The notes: generated by a model from the sequence alone, not told the origin. Positions 1-5,201 are shown, numbered from the stretch's first letter. The stretch is 5,248 nucleotides of DNA from an uncultured Candidatus Pelagibacter sp. (GCA_937897125.1 CALCPL010000050.1:1-5248); one strand, 5' to 3'. A program made the numbers and translations.

Positions 1-48
1 TCTACACCTCTCTATTCGTCGGCAGCGTCAGATGTGTATAAGAGACAG
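1..48 (+). other. Untrimmed Illumina Nextera adapter (P5/i5 side), not genomic
   Basis: This is synthetic sequence. Bases 1-7 match the end of the P5 oligo, 8-15 (CTCTCTAT) match Nextera i5 index S502, 16-29 (TCGTCGGCAGCGTC) are the Read 1 adapter, and 30-48 (AGATGTGTATAAGAGACAG) are the 19 bp Tn5 mosaic end. The biological sequence starts at about 49. The segment should be masked before any homology search or gene calling. Confidence 0.98.
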
Positions 49-57
49 ATTAAGTGA

Positions 58-133
58 TGGTGCCCCCGCACGGAGTCGAACCGCGGACCTATTGATTACA
101 AATCAATTGCTCTACCAGCTGAGCTACAAGGGC
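58..133 (-). tRNA. tRNA-Thr, anticodon UGU
   Basis: Read on the minus strand this folds as a complete 76 nt cloverleaf with the 3' CCA encoded (plus-strand tgg at 58-60). The acceptor strand GCCCTTG pairs with CGGGGGC, including two G-U pairs, and the discriminator base is A. The D arm is GCTC/GAGC, the anticodon stem ATTGA/TCAAT, and the anticodon loop TTTGTAA gives anticodon TGT. The T loop is TTCGACT on a CGCGG/CCGTG stem. It reads ACA and, by wobble, other Thr ACN codons. It lies 33 bp downstream of rlmB on the same strand and was probably co-transcribed with it. Only 9 genomic bases remain beyond its 3' end before the adapter, so its downstream context is unknown. Confidence 0.96.
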
Positions 134-139
134 ATAACC

Positions 140-157
140 GATTTCTATTAAGAAATC
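140..157 (-). other. Perfect 7 bp hairpin between rlmB and tRNA-Thr
   Basis: Plus-strand GATTTCT (140-146) and AGAAATC (151-157) are exact reverse complements around a 4 nt loop. On the transcribed minus strand no T-run follows the stem, so it does not look like an intrinsic terminator. It sits 6 bp before the mature 5' end of tRNA-Thr. A role as a spacer or RNA-processing structure in an rlmB/tRNA-Thr transcript is possible but unproven, and a 7 bp AT-rich stem can arise by chance. Confidence 0.4.
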
Positions 158-166
158 TTAGACTAA

Positions 167-910
167 TCAAGAATTTTTTTTCAAATAACTTAAATGATGA
201 AACACAATCGCTGCACTATTTGAGATATTTAAGCTTTCTACATCCTTATTTATATCAATCTTAACTAAAAAATCTGTGTACTTTCCAGTATGTTCTCTCA
301 TACCAAATCCTTCAGATCCAAATAAAAGAACATTTTTTCCTTCCCATTTAATATCTGTAAAGTTTTTTTCTCCTCTTGCATCAAATCCATAAACCCAAAA
401 ATTCTTTTCTCTTAAATTTTTAAGTGTGGAATTTATGTTTGATACTTCAAAAATATTAATATGTTCCATGCAACCACTTGCAGCTTTATACATAAGTTTA
501 CTATCAGATGGAAATTGTCTTTCTTTAACTATCAAACCATCTATGTGAAATGAAGAGGCACTTCTAATTAATGATCCAATATTTCTTGGATCAGTTACTT
601 CATCTATACAAACAAACGTTAGATTATTTTTTCCTTTTATAAATTCTTTTAATTCAGGTTGGTCTAAATGTTCAACTTCTGCAATATAGCCACCATGCAT
701 CATTTGATCTTTAGAAGTGTACTTATCTAATTCTTTTTTTGATTTAAAATAAACCTTAACGTCTTCAAGAACATTTTTCTTTGGGTTTTTTCTATGAATA
801 TTTTTTTTACTTTCTTCTGTTAAAAAAACTTTTAAAACCTTTCTTTTTGGGTTTCTTAAAGCCTCAATAACCGCATGTTGACCAACTATTAAAAATGATG
901 ATTTATTCAT
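167..910 (-). CDS. rlmB: 23S rRNA 2'-O-ribose methyltransferase, RlmB-like (SpoU/TrmH family)
   Basis: The 247-residue protein belongs to the SpoU (SPOUT) class of S-adenosylmethionine-dependent RNA ribose methyltransferases. RlmB methylates the 2'-OH of G2251 (E. coli numbering) in the P loop of 23S rRNA. Residues 1-75 fit the small N-terminal substrate-binding domain: it opens with a typical IVGQHAVIEAL segment and ends near HGGYIAEV. The catalytic domain follows, with motif 1 DEVTDPRNIGSLIRSA (103-118, conserved N110 and R116), motif 2 LFGSEGFGMR (196-205, E200) and motif 3 around ESLN (225-228), the parts that form the SAM-binding trefoil knot. Length is close to E. coli RlmB (243). It starts with ATG at 910, has only weak Shine-Dalgarno similarity upstream, and ends in TGA. 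It is divergent from the tRNA-tuf operon and upstream of tRNA-Thr. Paralogues such as TrmH or other SpoU enzymes are the alternative; the N-terminal domain and length favour RlmB. Confidence 0.88.
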   Translation of the reverse strand: MNKSSFLIVGQHAVIEALRNPKRKVLKVFLTEESKKNIHRKNPKKNVLEDVKVYFKSKKELDKYTSKDQMMHGGYIAEVEHLDQPELKEFIKGKNNLTFVCIDEVTDPRNIGSLIRSASSFHIDGLIVKERQFPSDSKLMYKAASGCMEHINIFEVSNINSTLKNLREKNFWVYGFDARGEKNFTDIKWEGKNVLLFGSEGFGMREHTGKYTDFLVKIDINKDVESLNISNSAAIVFHHLSYLKKNS

Positions 911-964
911 AAAATTATCTTTGTTTTATACGTATTTTCCACCATTTTCACAGTAAATCTCGTG

Positions 965-992
965 TTGCAATTGCATAATAAAAATATATAAA
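965..992 (+). promoter_or_regulatory. Candidate sigma70-type promoter of the tRNA-tuf-secE-ribosomal protein operon
   Basis: TTGCAA at 965-970 (four of six matches to TTGACA) is followed after 16 bp by TATAAA at 987-992 (five of six matches to TATAAT). An overlapping TATATA (985-990) is an alternative -10. Transcription would start near 999-1000, giving a leader of about 40 nt before tRNA-Tyr. It is the best-looking site upstream of the plus-strand genes, but the background is so AT-rich that -10-like hexamers are common, so the call is tentative. Confidence 0.4.
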
Positions 993-1022
993 ACGCATGT
1001 TGTTTGAAGCTTTATTGAAGAA

Positions 1023-1036
1023 GGGGACACTTCCCC
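1023..1036 (+). other. GC-rich leader hairpin just upstream of tRNA-Tyr
   Basis: GGGGA (1023-1027) pairs with TCCCC (1032-1036) around the loop CACT, ending 5 nt before the first base of the tRNA. Five pairs with four G-C stand out in AT-rich surroundings. There is no T-run after it on either strand, so it is not an intrinsic terminator. It may shape the 5' leader for RNase P or keep the CCCC run from pairing with the GGGG of the tRNA acceptor strand (1045-1048); this is inference. Confidence 0.4.
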
Positions 1037-1041
1037 AAAAA

Positions 1042-1127
1042 GGAGGGGTTCCAGAGCGGTCAAATGGGGCGGGCTGTAAACCCGTTGACTTCGGTCTTCG
1101 AAAGTTCGAATCTTTCCCCCTCCACCA
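1042..1127 (+). tRNA. tRNA-Tyr, anticodon GUA
   Basis: This is a type II tRNA of 86 nt with encoded CCA. The acceptor strand GGAGGGG pairs with CCCCTCC and the discriminator is A. The anticodon stem is GCGGG/CCCGT and the loop CTGTAAA gives anticodon GTA. A long variable arm (about 1086-1100), expected in bacterial tRNA-Tyr, precedes the T arm GAAAG-TTCGAAT-CTTTC. It is the first gene of the plus-strand operon and lies 46 bp before tRNA-Gly. Confidence 0.97.
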
Positions 1128-1173
1128 TTCAATAAAATTTTTTATAACAATGGAGTGTTATTCTTGATGTTGT

Positions 1174-1247
1174 GCGGGTGTAGTTCAATGGTAGAACGCT
1201 AGCCTTCCAAGCTGGATGTAAGAGTTCGATTCTCTTTACCCGCTCCA
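1174..1247 (+). tRNA. tRNA-Gly, anticodon UCC
   Basis: This is a 74 nt cloverleaf with encoded CCA. The acceptor strand GCGGGTG pairs with TACCCGC (one G-U), with discriminator T. The D arm is GTTC/GAAC and the anticodon stem CTAGC/GCTGG. The loop CTTCCAA gives anticodon TCC, reading GGA and GGG. The T arm is AAGAG-TTCGATT-CTCTT. It lies 46 bp before the tuf start codon with no terminator between, so tRNA and tuf mRNA are probably cut from one transcript. The same isoacceptor (glyT, UCC) precedes tufB in E. coli. Confidence 0.97.
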
Positions 1248-1293
1248 AGAAAAAAAGAAATTATTAATAAAACTAAACTGAGGTAAAAAAGTA

Positions 1294-2490
1294 ATGTCAA
1301 AAGAAAAGTTCGTAAGAAATAAACCACACTGTAACATCGGTACAATTGGTCATGTCGACCATGGTAAAACAACATTAACTGCAGCGATCACAAAAGTGTT
1401 ATCTGAAACAGCTGGTTCAACTGCAACTTTTACAGCGTACGATCAAATTGATAAAGCCCCTGAAGAAAAAGAAAGAGGAATTACAATTTCGACTGCTCAC
1501 GTTGAATATGAAACTGACAAGAGACATTACGCACACGTAGATTGCCCAGGTCACGCTGACTATGTAAAAAATATGATTACAGGTGCAGCTCAAATGGATG
1601 GAGCTATCTTAGTAGTTAATGCTGCTGATGGTCCTATGCCTCAAACTAGAGAACACATTCTTTTAGGAAGACAAGTTGGTATTCCTTCAATCGTTGTTTA
1701 CTTGAACAAAGTTGACCAAGTAGATGATAAAGACATGATTGAACTTGTAGAAGAAGAAATTAGAGAACTTTTAACTTCTTATAAATATCCTGGTGAAACA
1801 ACTCCAATTACTAAAGGTTCTGCTTTAGCTGCTGTTGAAGGTAGAGATGATGAAATTGGAAAAAATTCAATTATAGAATTAATGAAAACTGTTGATGAAT
1901 TTATTCCTCAACCAACTAGAGATGTTGATAAACCTTTCCTAATGCCTGTTGAGGATGTTTTCTCAATTTCAGGTAGAGGAACTGTTGCAACTGGTAGAAT
2001 TGAATCTGGTGTTATTAAAACTGGTGAAGAAGTTGAAATCGTTGGTGTTACTGAAACTAAAAAATCAGTTTGTACTGGTGTTGAAATGTTCAGAAAACTT
2101 TTAGATTCTGGTGAAGCAGGTGATAACGTTGGTATTCTATTACGAGGTGTTGAGCGAGATGATATTCAAAGAGGACAAGTTCTTTGTAAAACTGGTTCAA
2201 TTACCCCACATACTAAATTTGAAGCTCAGGCTTATGTACTTAAAAAAGATGAGGGTGGAAGACACACTCCTTTCTTTACTAAATACAGACCTCAGTTTTA
2301 CTTTAGAACAACTGACGTAACTGGAGAAGTTACATTACCAGCTGGAACTGAAATGGTTATGCCTGGTGATGACGCTAAATTCACTGTTACTTTAATTACT
2401 CCAATTGCGATGAGCGAAAAATTAAACTTTGCTATTCGTGAAGGTGGTAGAACAGTTGGAGCTGGAGTAGTAACTAAAATTATAGAGTAA
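1294..2490 (+). CDS. tuf: Translation elongation factor Tu
   Basis: The 398-residue EF-Tu GTPase binds aminoacyl-tRNA as EF-Tu-GTP and delivers it to the ribosomal A site in the cytoplasm. The G domain carries the P-loop GHVDHGKT (19-26), switch I RGITIS (61-66, T64), DCPGH (83-87, with the catalytic His at 87), NKVD (138-141) and SAL (176-178). Beta-barrel domains 2 and 3 follow, including [13 protein letters not shown] (227-239) and [12 protein letters not shown] near the C-terminus. It is two to four residues longer than typical EF-Tu, the extra residues lying around 40-46. GAGG at 1280-1283, 10 nt before the ATG, is the clearest Shine-Dalgarno in the window and supports this start. It follows tRNA-Tyr and tRNA-Gly and is followed after 7 nt by tRNA-Trp. 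All catalytic motifs are intact. Whether the genome has a second tuf cannot be seen here. Confidence 0.99.
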   Translation: MSKEKFVRNKPHCNIGTIGHVDHGKTTLTAAITKVLSETAGSTATFTAYDQIDKAPEEKERGITISTAHVEYETDKRHYAHVDCPGHADYVKNMITGAAQMDGAILVVNAADGPMPQTREHILLGRQVGIPSIVVYLNKVDQVDDKDMIELVEEEIRELLTSYKYPGETTPITKGSALAAVEGRDDEIGKNSIIELMKTVDEFIPQPTRDVDKPFLMPVEDVFSISGRGTVATGRIESGVIKTGEEVEIVGVTETKKSVCTGVEMFRKLLDSGEAGDNVGILLRGVERDDIQRGQVLCKTGSITPHTKFEAQAYVLKKDEGGRHTPFFTKYRPQFYFRTTDVTGEVTLPAGTEMVMPGDDAKFTVTLITPIAMSEKLNFAIREGGRTVGAGVVTKIIE

Positions 2491-2498
2491 ACTCTATA
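2481..2498 (+). other. Inverted repeat spanning the tuf stop and tRNA-Trp 5' end
   Basis: TATAGAGT (2481-2488) and ACTCTATA (2491-2498) are exact reverse complements separated by AA. A realistic RNA stem would be about 6 bp with a loop of about 6 nt. The stop codon TAA (2488-2490) lies in the loop and the last base of the right arm is the first base of tRNA-Trp. It could mark the cleavage point between tuf mRNA and the tRNA. No T-run follows, so it is not an intrinsic terminator. Confidence 0.45.
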
Positions 2499-2573
2499 GG
2501 AGTGTAGCTCAATTGGTAGAGTGCCGGTCTCCAAAACCGGAGGTTGAGGGTTCGATTCCCTCCGCTCCTGCCA
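2498..2573 (+). tRNA. tRNA-Trp, anticodon CCA
   Basis: This is a 76 nt cloverleaf with encoded CCA. The acceptor strand AGGAGTG pairs with CGCTCCT (one G-U) and the discriminator is G, as usual for bacterial tRNA-Trp. The anticodon stem is CCGGT/ACCGG and the loop CTCCAAA gives anticodon CCA, reading UGG. The T arm is GAGGG-TTCGATT-CCCTC. It is embedded between tuf (7 nt upstream) and secE (19 nt downstream), so its excision would split the polycistronic message into tuf and secE-nusG-ribosomal protein parts. A tRNA-Trp at this place is familiar from alphaproteobacterial genomes. Confidence 0.97.
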
Positions 2574-2592
2574 ATAAGCTAAACAGTATATT

Positions 2593-2784
2593 ATGAAAAA
2601 CCCGATAAAATTTATCCAAGAAGTTAAACAAGAAGCCTTTAAAGTTTCTTGGCCCACTGGAAAAGAGACAATGCAAGGTGCATTAATGGTATTTGCTATG
2701 GCAGTTATTATGTCTCTTTTCTTTTTACTTCTTGATCAAGTGCTTAAATTTTTATTGGAAGCTTTACTAAAGGTAAGTATTTAA
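2593..2784 (+). CDS. secE: Preprotein translocase subunit SecE
   Basis: This 63-residue inner-membrane protein clamps SecY in the SecYEG export channel. It has the short one-helix form usual outside the gammaproteobacteria: an amphipathic N-terminal part (1-17), the conserved VSWPTGKET element (18-26), then one transmembrane helix of about 20-22 hydrophobic residues (roughly 29-50) ending near LDQ. No signal peptide is expected. The start at 2593 is only 19 nt after the tRNA-Trp CCA and lacks a clear Shine-Dalgarno sequence, so a processed mRNA would have almost no leader. Its TAA stop shares its last A with the nusG ATG. The secE-nusG pairing is nearly universal in bacteria and confirms the assignment despite the small size. 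Confidence 0.95.
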   Translation: MKNPIKFIQEVKQEAFKVSWPTGKETMQGALMVFAMAVIMSLFFLLLDQVLKFLLEALLKVSI

Positions 2785-3314
2785 TGAAAAATTGGTATAT
2801 TGTTCAATCTCACTCAAATTTTGAGAATAAGGTTGCTGGATTAATTAAAGAAGAAGCTGAAAAAGCAAAAATTTCTGATAAAATTGAAGAAATTGTTGTT
2901 CCTACACATGATGTAACAGAAGTAAAAAGAGGAAAGAGAATTCAGAGAAAAAAGAAATACTTTCCTGGTTATGTTTTAATTAAAAGTGAAATGGACAATG
3001 ATCTCTATCATATGATTAAAAATTTAAAGCGTGTTAGTGGATTTTTAGGTTCAAAAGGTATTCCTGTTCCTGTTTCTGATAAAGAAATAGAAAAAATTTT
3101 AGGACAAATAAAAGATGGTGTAGCTCAGCCAAAATCTGGTATAGAATACAGCATTGGTGAAAAAGTTCAGGTTGTTGACGGTCCTTTTGCATCATTCAGT
3201 GGTATGGTTGAAGATATAGATGAAGAGAAATCAAGACTTAAGGTTTCTGTTTCAATATTTGGAAGACCAACACCAGTTGATTTAGAATATAACCAAGTAG
3301 AGAAAGCAAGTTAA
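2784..3314 (+). CDS. nusG: Transcription termination/antitermination factor NusG
   Basis: The 176-residue NusG binds RNA polymerase, suppresses pausing, and links it to ribosomal protein S10 (NusE) or to Rho. The N-terminal NGN domain (about 3-110) begins [14 protein letters not shown] and contains RGKR...[12 protein letters not shown] (49-67) and the VSGFLG segment (84-89), which belong to the polymerase-contacting domain. A linker (about 111-122) leads to the KOW domain (about 124-174) with [16 protein letters not shown] (125-140) and [11 protein letters not shown] (157-167). I158, F159 and R161 correspond to the S10/Rho contact site of E. coli NusG. Length and domains are standard, with no insertion. 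AAAGG at 2769-2773, 10 nt upstream, is a good ribosome site inside the end of secE. Both ends are TAATG overlaps with neighbours, so translation is probably coupled to secE and to rplK. Confidence 0.98.
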   Translation: MKNWYIVQSHSNFENKVAGLIKEEAEKAKISDKIEEIVVPTHDVTEVKRGKRIQRKKKYFPGYVLIKSEMDNDLYHMIKNLKRVSGFLGSKGIPVPVSDKEIEKILGQIKDGVAQPKSGIEYSIGEKVQVVDGPFASFSGMVEDIDEEKSRLKVSVSIFGRPTPVDLEYNQVEKAS

Positions 3315-3739
3315 TGGCAAAAGAAATTAGTGGATATATAAAATTACAAATTATGGGAGGACAAGCTAATCCTGCTCCACCAGTTGGTCCTGCATTAGGT
3401 CAACGTGGAATTAACATAATGGAATTTTGTAAGGCATTTAACGATAAAACAAAAGCATTTGCTGGAAAACCAATTCCAGTTATTATTACAGTTTATAAAG
3501 ACAAAAAATTTGATTTTGAAATTAAATCACCTCCTGCATCACACTTTATTAAAGAAGCTGCCAAACTTAAAGGTGGATCAAAAGAACCTGGCAGAAGTAT
3601 TGCTGGATCAATTACAAAAAAACAAGCTGAAGAAATTGCAACACAAAAGATGAAAGATCTTAACGCTCACGATCTTGAGCAAGCAGTAAAAATTATCGCG
3701 GGATCTGCAAGATCAATGGGGATAGAAGTTAAAGACTAA
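3314..3739 (+). CDS. rplK: 50S ribosomal protein L11 (uL11)
   Basis: The 141-residue L11 binds the GTPase-associated centre of 23S rRNA (around position 1067, E. coli) at the base of the stalk. It modulates factor GTPase activity and, in many bacteria, RelA activation. The N-terminal domain (1-70) has the proline-rich [20 protein letters not shown] stretch (19-38), the region that contacts thiostrepton and factors. The PPAS linker (73-76) leads to the RNA-binding C-terminal domain ending [11 protein letters not shown]. Length equals that of the usual bacterial protein. The ATG shares its A with the nusG TAA stop and only a weak purine-rich stretch precedes it, which points to translational coupling. 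There is no non-coding leader before rplK, unlike the E. coli rplKA operon, whose leader is the L1 repressor target. Confidence 0.99.
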   Translation: MAKEISGYIKLQIMGGQANPAPPVGPALGQRGINIMEFCKAFNDKTKAFAGKPIPVIITVYKDKKFDFEIKSPPASHFIKEAAKLKGGSKEPGRSIAGSITKKQAEEIATQKMKDLNAHDLEQAVKIIAGSARSMGIEVKD

Positions 3740-4428
3740 TGCCATCAAAAAGATTTAAACAATTACCAGAAAAAACAAAAGATTTAACTGCTGATGTAAT
3801 TGAAAATTTATTAACATCTGTTAAAAAAAATTGTACAACAAAATTTGATGAGTCGATTGATATAAGTTTTCAAGTAAACAACAAACAAAAAAAAGGTGAA
3901 GTAAACATTAGAACTGTAGTTAACTTACCTGGCGGAACTGGTAAAAAAGTTAAAGTAGCAGTTGTTTGTGAAGATGCTAAAGCACAAGAAGCTAAAGATG
4001 CTGGTGCTGATATAGTTGGTGGTGATGAGTTTATCGATAAAATTAAAGCAGGTGAGCTTGATTTTGAAAAATTAATCTGCACACCAGGAATGATGGTTAA
4101 ACTTTCTAAGTTAGGAAAAGTTTTAGGTCCAAAAGGGTTAATGCCTAACCCTAAATTAGGATCTGTATCTGAAGATGTTAAGCAAGCTGTGACAAATGCT
4201 AAATCTGGGCAAGCTGAAATTAGAAATGATAAAGATGGAAATATTGGAGTAAGCATTGGTAAAAAATCTTTTCATGACGATCAACTACTTAAGAATTTTC
4301 ATGCTATTTTAGATACTTTAGAAAAAGAAAAAGGAAACCTAACTTTAAAAGGTGACTTAATAAAAAATACTTTTATAACATCAAGTATGGGTGTTTCGTA
4401 TAAAGTTAAATTAGGAAAAACTATATAG
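3739..4428 (+). CDS. rplA: 50S ribosomal protein L1 (uL1)
   Basis: The 229-residue L1 forms the mobile L1 stalk that guides deacylated tRNA out of the E site; in many prokaryotes it also represses its own mRNA. Recognisable parts are the N-terminal half of domain I, a domain II segment with VNLPGGTGKKVKVAVVCE (61-78) and GADIVGGDEF, the signature LGKVLGPKGLMPNPKLG (125-141), then the returning domain I with NAKSGQAEIRNDKDGNIGVSIGK and a C-terminal SSMGVSYKV. The length is near the family norm of about 230. The ATG at 3739 overlaps the rplK TAA stop by one base. The gene ends in TAG, only 2 nt before rplJ. No truncation or frameshift is seen. Confidence 0.99.
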   Translation: MPSKRFKQLPEKTKDLTADVIENLLTSVKKNCTTKFDESIDISFQVNNKQKKGEVNIRTVVNLPGGTGKKVKVAVVCEDAKAQEAKDAGADIVGGDEFIDKIKAGELDFEKLICTPGMMVKLSKLGKVLGPKGLMPNPKLGSVSEDVKQAVTNAKSGQAEIRNDKDGNIGVSIGKKSFHDDQLLKNFHAILDTLEKEKGNLTLKGDLIKNTFITSSMGVSYKVKLGKTI

Positions 4429-4430
4429 TT

Positions 4431-4934
4431 ATGATGAACAAGGAACAAAAAAAGAATTATATTAGTAAAATGGAAGCTCATTTTCAGAATAATGAAGCTG
4501 TAATGGTAACTCACTACCAAGGTCTTACAATGTCTCAACTTGATGAGCTAAGAGGACAAATGAGAGAACATGGTATTAAATTCACCATAACAAAAAATAG
4601 AATTACTAAGATTGCATTAGAAAAAACTAAGTGTAAGGAACTTTCGAATTTATTTACAGGAGCTACTGCAGTAGCTTTTTCTGATGACGCAATAATATCA
4701 GCTAGAATTTTATCTAAATTTGCAAAAACGAACGAAAGTTTGAAGCTTTTAGGTGGAATTATGGGCAATGAAGTACTAGACCAAGCTGCGGTTCAAAATG
4801 TAGCAAATTTACCAACACTTGATGAGGCAAGAGCTAACATTGTAGGAATTTTAGCCACACCAGCGTCAAAATTGGTAAGTATTTTACTTGCACGATCTGA
4901 AAAAATGAGTAATTTGACCTCAGAAAATTCTTAA
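4431..4934 (+). CDS. rplJ: 50S ribosomal protein L10 (uL10)
   Basis: The 167-residue L10 anchors the L7/L12 dimers to the ribosome. The N-terminal rRNA/L11-binding domain has VTHYQGLTMSQLDELR (26-41) and the family signature FTITKNRITKIAL (51-63). A middle region with LGGIMGNE follows, then LPTLDEARANIVGIL (127-141) and the C-terminal helix PASKLVSILLARSEK (144-158) that recruits L12. The tail NLTSENS is short and polar. Two adjacent ATG codons (4431 and 4434) are possible starts; 4431 is nearer to the AGGA at 4413-4416 and only 2 nt after the rplA stop, so it is preferred, but 4434 would remove just one Met. In E. coli rplJ has a long leader bound by L10-L12; here no such space exists. A 27 nt gap separates it from rplL. 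Confidence 0.98.
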   Translation: MMNKEQKKNYISKMEAHFQNNEAVMVTHYQGLTMSQLDELRGQMREHGIKFTITKNRITKIALEKTKCKELSNLFTGATAVAFSDDAIISARILSKFAKTNESLKLLGGIMGNEVLDQAAVQNVANLPTLDEARANIVGILATPASKLVSILLARSEKMSNLTSENS

Positions 4935-4961
4935 AAAACAACCTAAAGAGTAAAAAAAAAT

Positions 4962-5201
4962 ATGCCTGATCTAAATAAAATTATTGAAGACCTATCAAGT
5001 TTAACTGTTGTTGAAGCAGCTGAGCTTTCAAAACAACTTGAAGAAAAATGGGGTGTTACAGCTATGGCTGCAGCAGCACCAGCAGCAGCAGCAGGTGGAG
5101 CAGCTGAAGAAGCAAAAGATGATTTTACAGTTATGTTAATGTCGGCAGGTGAGAAAAAAATTAATGTTATTAAAGAAGTTAGAGCAGCAACATCTTTAGG
5201 T
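4962..5201 (+). CDS. rplL: 50S ribosomal protein L7/L12 (bL12), 3'-truncated by the contig end
   Basis: Eighty codons are present of an expected 120-130; the frame then runs into adapter at 5202, so the gene is partial and not a pseudogene. L7/L12 is the multicopy stalk protein that recruits EF-Tu, EF-G and IF2 and stimulates their GTP hydrolysis. The N-terminal dimerisation and L10-binding domain (1-33) includes [23 protein letters not shown]. It is followed by the alanine-rich flexible hinge (34-50, [13 protein letters not shown]) and the start of the globular C-terminal domain, [19 protein letters not shown] (53-71). The cut comes at ATSLG, just before the usual GLKEAK factor-binding helix. 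AAAGAG at 4945-4950, 11 nt upstream, is the likely ribosome site, the higher dose of L12 fitting an independent start. rpoB would be expected downstream. Confidence 0.97.
5070..5093 (+). repeat. GCA trinucleotide repeat encoding the L7/L12 hinge
   Basis: Three GCA codons, one CCA, then four GCA codons encode AAAPAAAA (residues 37-44 of L7/L12). The repeat is in frame and falls exactly in the flexible hinge, where the family tolerates length change. It is the only notable microsatellite in the window, and on the opposite strand it reads as a low-complexity Ala/Ser-rich frame that has no meaning. Confidence 0.8.

Larger units (their letters stand above)
911..1041. other. Divergent intergenic region, rlmB / tRNA-Tyr
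   Basis: This 131 bp stretch is the largest non-coding gap in the window and must carry the promoters for both directions. For the plus strand there is a plausible sigma70-like site at 965-992. For the minus strand only weak -10-like boxes are seen (TATAAA read from 930 to 925, GATAAT from 919 to 914), neither with a convincing -35. It also contains the 10 bp palindrome TGCAATTGCA (966-975) and a GC-rich hairpin (1023-1036). No small ORF with a credible start and ribosome site was seen. Confidence 0.7.

Noticed and set aside
140..157. The hairpin after rlmB as an intrinsic terminator.
   Set aside because: No T-run follows the stem on the transcribed strand and tRNA-Thr lies immediately downstream on the same strand, so read-through is more likely.
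174..181. An eight-base homopolymer at the end of rlmB as a possible frameshift site.
   Set aside because: The frame is open through it, the protein has normal family length, and the stop follows at once; such runs are common in AT-rich genomes.
911..1041. A riboswitch or T-box in the operon leader.
   Set aside because: The leader after the candidate promoter is only about 40 nt and shows one small hairpin, with no aptamer-like conserved pattern or terminator.
926..1132. A 68-codon minus-strand frame over the intergenic region and tRNA-Tyr.
   Set aside because: It runs antisense through a full tRNA gene and the likely promoter, and has no family resemblance or ribosome site.
1500..1560. A locally higher GC content within tuf (about 47% in this 60 bp), suggesting recombination or transfer.
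   Set aside because: It covers the strongly conserved [12 protein letters not shown] region, where amino-acid constraint and codon choice in a highly expressed gene explain it. Flanking tuf sequence is consistent in both reading and character.
2298..2657. A 119-codon minus-strand frame overlapping tuf, tRNA-Trp and secE.
   Set aside because: It is antisense to three confident genes. Part of its apparent protein is the reverse complement of tRNA-Trp, a known source of false hypothetical proteins.
3870..4256. A 128-codon minus-strand frame inside rplA.
   Set aside because: It lies wholly antisense to rplA, whose motifs are intact; the composition is that expected from reading the opposite strand of an AT-rich gene.
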